The notes beneath the pieces were generated by a model, which saw only the letters and a list, made by a program, of their open reading frames with translations, searched no databases and was not told the origin of the DNA. The position numbers and the translations under genes are program-made. Shown here piece by piece: positions 6,649-8,981 of a DNA stretch of 8,981 nt. The stretch's first letter is position 1. Every line of letters begins with the position of its first letter. Source of the stretch: Spirochaetaceae bacterium (GTDB lineage: Bacteria > Spirochaetota > Spirochaetia > B11-G9); the NCBI GenBank assembly GCA_030633365.1, contig DAOVSY010000101.1, forward strand, positions 1 to 8,981, in the 5' to 3' direction.

Positions 6649-6764
6649 TGGAATACTTTAACTTAAGAAACTGTTTAGGTAAATAGGTAATAAGCATAGA
6701 AGCAAACTCCAGGAAACAATTTTATAATAAATCAAAAAGTCACAAATCTCCATAAAAGTATAAT

Positions 6765-6791
6765 ATGTCAAATACTCCAATGATTTGACAT
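6765..6791. promoter_or_regulatory. Operator-like dyad over the -35 of the small gene
   Basis: ATGTCAAAT (6765-6773) and ATTTGACAT (6783-6791) are perfect 9-bp inverted repeats with a 9-base spacer. The right arm contains the whole -35 hexamer of the promoter at 6785-6813. A dimeric regulator bound here would block or redirect RNA polymerase. It also lies between murA and the small gene, so it could serve both. The centre-to-centre arm distance of 18 bases fits contacts on nearly the same DNA face. No regulator gene is in the window. Confidence 0.5.
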
Positions 6792-6813
6792 TAATAACAA
6801 TAATAGATATAAT
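6785..6813 (+). promoter_or_regulatory. Perfect-consensus sigma-70 promoter of the 92-residue gene
   Basis: TTGACA (6785-6790), exactly 17 bases, then TATAAT (6808-6813): all twelve consensus bases are present. Transcription should start near 6820, giving an AT-rich leader of about 100 bases before the start codon. I see no riboswitch-like fold or terminator in that leader, only a seven-T run near 6860. Confidence 0.75.
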
Positions 6814-6921
6814 AGATATTATTGATTATTTTATAAATGATATTTAATCCAGTCTTTTTTTCTAATCAAAATGTTTTGAGCTTATAGTAGAAAATTTACG
6901 ACCGATAAGGAAGGAAGAAGA

Positions 6922-7200
6922 ATGACAGGAGATAATATGGGAATGGAAAAGAGTACAGTAGATGATCTTAGAAATTATCTGATTAATTGTATAGATAAAG
7001 AAGGAAAAATTGAAGGGAAACGCAGATTCTCCCTCCAGATAGGACTACTCGAAAATGCTCTTTTTAATGATATTGACGAAGTATATTCAACTATTTACAA
7101 TTTTTCAGATTACTCCAACCCCGAAGATGCATATCTTGAAGAACTACCTGTCGTTGATGAAAAAGGCAATATTATAATTAATCTTAATGCCGTTTCTTAA
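6922..7200 (+). CDS. Small acidic protein of unknown function
   Basis: I do not recognise this 92-residue protein. It has no signal peptide, membrane segment or cysteine pair; its one Cys is in LINCIDKEG near residue 23. It is rich in Asp, Glu and Asn, especially from residue 54 on, and looks like a soluble cytoplasmic protein of helical N-terminal part (16-45) and acidic tail. The first ATG has AAGGAAG (6911-6917) before it. A second in-frame ATG at 6937-6939 has AGGAG (6927-6931) 5 bases before it and would give 87 residues, so two starts are equally well supplied. The gene is alone, convergent with the next, and has the strongest promoter in the window with a dyad across its -35. That suggests high but controlled expression. 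It could be a regulator or adaptor; nothing in the sequence says which. Confidence 0.75.
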   Translation: MTGDNMGMEKSTVDDLRNYLINCIDKEGKIEGKRRFSLQIGLLENALFNDIDEVYSTIYNFSDYSNPEDAYLEELPVVDEKGNIIINLNAVS

Positions 7201-7212
7201 CAAGCTTAACAA

Positions 7213-7818
7213 TTAACGCTGAAAATAAAAACCTGCAGTTACAGCTATATCTGAATCTGTATTATAAGGCCGATGGGCTCTTGCTACTGGAATATCTATA
7301 TAAAAAATGCCCACAGCTATTGAAATACCTCCTGTTAAAAGTAAAGATTCGGTATTGTGTTCATTAGATCTGTATATTTCCAGTCCTCCTCCAAAATATC
7401 CTGATAATAAAACAAGCTCATTTTTATCAACAAACCTGGAAAAATTAATAACCAATGGGATTCTGAACATATTTGATGAATTGGCAAAAGAAACTGAAGG
7501 TCTTAGAGAAAAAGCAACAGTTCCTGGAAATGTATACAATCCCTGAGTCGTAAAATATATCTGTTCAATTCCAAAAGGAGCAATGTCGATCAGAATGCCG
7601 GAAGATAATCCCCAAACAGGCTTATTAATATCGATTGCCGATAACGGGACAACAAAAACTGACAGATAGAGGAGAATGGAGACCGCAGACCGGGAACAGG
7701 AAGAATTAAGAATCTTCCAGGTTATCCGATCTTTCTTCTTATCCGGTTCCTGAGCTTGCGTTGCACTGAGCTTGTCGAAGTGTCGAAGGGTTCTTTTCCC
7801 CCGTTCTCCCGTCTCCAT
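7213..7818 (-). CDS. Secreted, probable outer-membrane beta-barrel protein with repeat-altered N-terminus
   Basis: The 201-residue frame has a clear core: a hydrophobic signal segment at residues 46-61 (ending VVPLSA) and then about 140 residues of alternating polar and hydrophobic strands with many Gly and aromatic residues, ending GFYFQR. That is the pattern of a small outer-membrane barrel; I know no family for it. The start is doubtful. Residues 9-25 are translated from a dispersed DNA repeat (7745-7793), so the signal would have an abnormal 44-residue lead. No in-frame ATG, GTG or TTG exists between the repeat and the signal. The only ATG, at 7816-7818, directly touches its AGGAGG. The gene follows the next one by 15 bases in the same direction and is probably co-transcribed with it. 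It may be functional with an extra leader, or a gene that lost its start to the repeat. Confidence 0.65.
   Translation of the reverse strand: METGERGKRTLRHFDKLSATQAQEPDKKKDRITWKILNSSCSRSAVSILLYLSVFVVPLSAIDINKPVWGLSSGILIDIAPFGIEQIYFTTQGLYTFPGTVAFSLRPSVSFANSSNMFRIPLVINFSRFVDKNELVLLSGYFGGGLEIYRSNEHNTESLLLTGGISIAVGIFYIDIPVARAHRPYNTDSDIAVTAGFYFQR
7745..7793. repeat. Dispersed repeat, internally rearranged copy inside a coding frame
   Basis: Three pieces of the 5352-5372 repeat lie in series: GGTTCCTGAGCTTG (7745-7758, its first 14 bases), then CGTTGCA, then CTGAGCTTGTCGAAG (7766-7780, its middle 15), then TGTCGAAGG (7781-7789, its last 9). The block sits in the 5' part of the leftward frame and is translated in it. 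The purine-rich minus-strand sequence before it (7800-7830, GGAGAC and GGAG units) is also low in complexity and unlike the rest of the gene. Confidence 0.7.
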
Positions 7819-7833
7819 CCTCCTGTCTCCCTT

Positions 7834-8505
7834 CTAGTATCCCGGATTGATAATAGATATAGAAGGTTTAACAGAAATACCAGGATCGGGTGTGGAGTAG
7901 AGGACTTCCACTCCTAAAGCAATAATTGGCCAATTATCAAGTTTCATTGAAAAAGCAGAAATAAATCCATACTGGAGTTCTTCGATTCTTTCACTACCGG
8001 CAATAGTTTCAGTAAAAATATAATTTTTATATGAACCTTTGCCGCCAACAAGAATAGCGAAATGGGAAAATAATGTCAGCTCACTATATACTGATATACC
8101 GAACTTGAAGCCCTGACCTATCCTTTGAATACCCCAAAAATCCAGATACTCAGAACTGATATTTGTATAACCGTAGGCTCCCTCCAGTTGAAGGTTAAAC
8201 GGAACATACTCAGTCTGTTTCACAACTATAAGATTGTAAAGAAATCCAACATTTATATCTGTCCGATCGAAGTCATACAGGGTTCCTGTTTCCCGGTCTA
8301 CAAATACGCCAATATCCATTATACCGCCTATTGAGTAAGCTGCAGTAATACCAATGGTGGAAAGTATGTCATCATCTACAACAACACTAAACTCAAATCC
8401 AGGGCCGCCTATTCCATTTTCCAGATACCGGCTCTGAGCAGAAACAACCATGGGAACAGCGAGCAAAAGTATTAATATGATATAGATATATTTATGTTTT
8501 TTCAT
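7834..8505 (-). CDS. Secreted, probable outer-membrane beta-barrel protein
   Basis: The protein has 223 residues from the ATG at 8503-8505; a TTG two codons earlier (8509-8511) is open but less likely because AGGA stands 6 bases before the ATG. A textbook signal peptide (MKKHKYIYIILILLLAVP, cleavage after VVSA at residue 23) sends it across the inner membrane. The mature 200 residues have no further membrane helix but many short alternating strands rich in Gly, Tyr and Phe, for example YNLIVV, FNLQLEGAYGYT, FKFGISVYSEL and FAILVGGKGSYK. They end in the aromatic residue Tyr. This suits a small outer-membrane beta-barrel or porin-like protein; no specific family is recognised. It is the first gene of a likely two-gene leftward operon with the gene ending at 7213. 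Confidence 0.8.
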   Translation of the reverse strand: MKKHKYIYIILILLLAVPMVVSAQSRYLENGIGGPGFEFSVVVDDDILSTIGITAAYSIGGIMDIGVFVDRETGTLYDFDRTDINVGFLYNLIVVKQTEYVPFNLQLEGAYGYTNISSEYLDFWGIQRIGQGFKFGISVYSELTLFSHFAILVGGKGSYKNYIFTETIAGSERIEELQYGFISAFSMKLDNWPIIALGVEVLYSTPDPGISVKPSISIINPGY

Positions 8506-8526
8506 ATGCAATCCTATTTTGTTATC

Positions 8527-8555
8527 AGCTTACTTTGTATCCTACAAGGCGTCAA
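8527..8555 (-). promoter_or_regulatory. Likely promoter of the two beta-barrel genes
   Basis: On the minus strand TTGACG (8550-8555), a 17-base spacer and TAAGCT (8527-8532) give a good -35 and a modest -10. The predicted start near 8520 leaves a leader of about 15 bases, as for nagZ in this window. An imperfect hairpin (8562-8580, CAGG/CCTG arms) lies just upstream and might bind a regulator. Confidence 0.4.
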
Positions 8556-8647
8556 GTATTGCAGGTATTTGTGATGCCTGTGATAAAAACTGCAACTAGT
8601 TATTTTGCACAAAGTATACCACTTTTTAATTAGATATCTGATTGTAT

Positions 8648-8724
8648 TGAATGTAACAGGAGGATTTACACTCAAAACATGCCTAATGCAAAATGCTTTA
8701 TTGAGTTTTTGTCAGTTACATTCA
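8648..8724. repeat. Long inverted repeat between the barrel operon and rfbA
   Basis: TGAATGTAAC (8648-8657) and GTTACATTCA (8715-8724) are exact 10-bp complements. Inside them ACTCAA (8670-8675) pairs with TTGAGT (8701-8706), giving a two-step stem with a 24-base loop. The structure fills much of the 335-base spacer (8506-8840) and starts 117 bases or more before rfbA. No flanking direct repeats suggest a transposon, and no T-run follows the outer arm. It could be an RNA leader fold or regulator site; I cannot tell. Otherwise the spacer holds only the two promoter regions. Confidence 0.5.
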
Positions 8725-8807
8725 GTCTGATAATACATCCTATAGTACTTTTGTCGTATTATAGACTTAATTTGTGTTTTCTAATATGAAATACCGGATT
8801 ATGGATA

Positions 8808-8829
8808 TATAATAGGAAAGAAAAAGGAG
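8808..8829 (+). promoter_or_regulatory. Possible -10 box and the ribosome binding site of rfbA
   Basis: A perfect TATAAT lies at 8808-8813, but no good -35 is found 16-18 bases before it, so an activator or another promoter further up may be needed. AAAGGAG (8823-8829) is 11 bases before the ATG, slightly long. No JUMPstart-type element is seen. Confidence 0.35.
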
Positions 8830-8840
8830 TACATACAAAA

Positions 8841-8981
8841 ATGAAAGGTATAATTCTCGCTGGAGGATCCGGTACACGGCTCTATCCGGTAACAAAGGTT
8901 ATGTGTAAACAACTGCTGCCGATTTATGATAAACCCATGATCTATTACCCGCTGTCAACTTTGATGCTGGCAGGGATACAG
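8841..8981 (+). CDS. rfbA: Glucose-1-phosphate thymidylyltransferase, 5' part
   Basis: The first 47 codons of a cytoplasmic nucleotidyltransferase that makes dTDP-glucose from dTTP and glucose 1-phosphate, the entry to dTDP-rhamnose for surface polysaccharide. The N-terminus [16 protein letters not shown] carries the family's nucleotide-binding loop (GGSGTR at 8-13), followed by [17 protein letters not shown] at 23-39, which is diagnostic of RfbA/RmlA. Residues 21-22 are Met-Cys, where the family mostly has a small residue and Ser before KQLLP. The frame is open to the window end; full length should be near 290 residues. The codons here use more CTG, CCG and GGC-like choices than the AT-rich genes to the left. 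That may reflect high expression or different ancestry, but 47 codons are too few to decide. It is probably the first gene of an rfb cluster running to the right. Confidence 0.95.
   Translation, partial: MKGIILAGGSGTRLYPVTKVMCKQLLPIYDKPMIYYPLSTLMLAGIQ

Noticed and set aside
6743..6771. Mirror TTGACA on the minus strand as a murA promoter
   Set aside because: The hexamer is just the other arm of the dyad; at 15-19 bases spacing no -10-like sequence follows (GATTTG at 17).
8679..8789. Short rightward frame of 36 codons after an AGGAGG at 8658-8663
   Set aside because: The distance from AGGAGG to its ATG is about 15 bases, it overlaps the inverted repeat, and its product resembles nothing; more likely chance.

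Overview
The window looks like a chromosomal stretch from an AT-rich diderm bacterium, most plausibly a spirochaete. Four things point that way: outer-membrane beta-barrel candidates, a lipoprotein form of a GH3 beta-N-acetylhexosaminidase, a MurA whose loop cysteine is aspartate (as known in Borrelia, Chlamydia and mycobacteria), and a divergent LptF/LptG-like membrane pair. The taxon is an inference; no rRNA or tRNA gene is present to settle it.

Left edge (1-1053). The first 38 bases hold the start of a leftward gene with a good promoter; its first residues resemble pyrimidine-nucleoside phosphorylase. Then comes a compact IS200/RAYT-like single-tyrosine transposase (431-883). Small GTCCC-N3-GGGAC palindromes lie on both sides of it, plus a perfect 13-bp-arm palindrome downstream.

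Cell-envelope block (1054-6648). A leftward NagZ-type lipoprotein has no usable ATG. A near-consensus promoter lies inside the apparent N-terminal extension, so translation probably begins at an ATT codon. Divergent to it are two overlapping membrane-protein genes. Both have three N-terminal helices, a large extracytoplasmic part and three C-terminal helices, the architecture of LptF and LptG. The second also carries TPR-like helical repeats. Convergent to them is murA (UDP-GlcNAc enolpyruvyl transferase) with the Cys-to-Asp change that predicts fosfomycin insensitivity. A dispersed repeat (GGTTCCTGAGCTTGTCGAAG plus one G) sits one base from the murA stop.

Right part (6649-8981). A 92-residue unknown acidic protein is driven by a perfect TTGACA-N17-TATAAT promoter whose -35 lies inside a 9-bp perfect dyad. 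Convergent to it are two leftward genes for secreted, probably beta-barrel, proteins. The start of the second has been overwritten by a rearranged copy of the dispersed repeat, which is translated as an N-terminal extension. After a 335-base spacer with a long inverted repeat, the window ends in the first 47 codons of rfbA (glucose-1-phosphate thymidylyltransferase, dTDP-rhamnose pathway).

Taken together the region is devoted to the envelope: peptidoglycan synthesis (murA) and turnover (nagZ), possible lipid or glycolipid export (LptF/G-like pair), outer-membrane proteins, and surface-sugar synthesis (rfbA). I see no CRISPR array, toxin-antitoxin pair or defence system. The least conventional items are the LptF/G-like pair with helical repeats, the ATT start of nagZ, and the repeat-encoded N-terminus.
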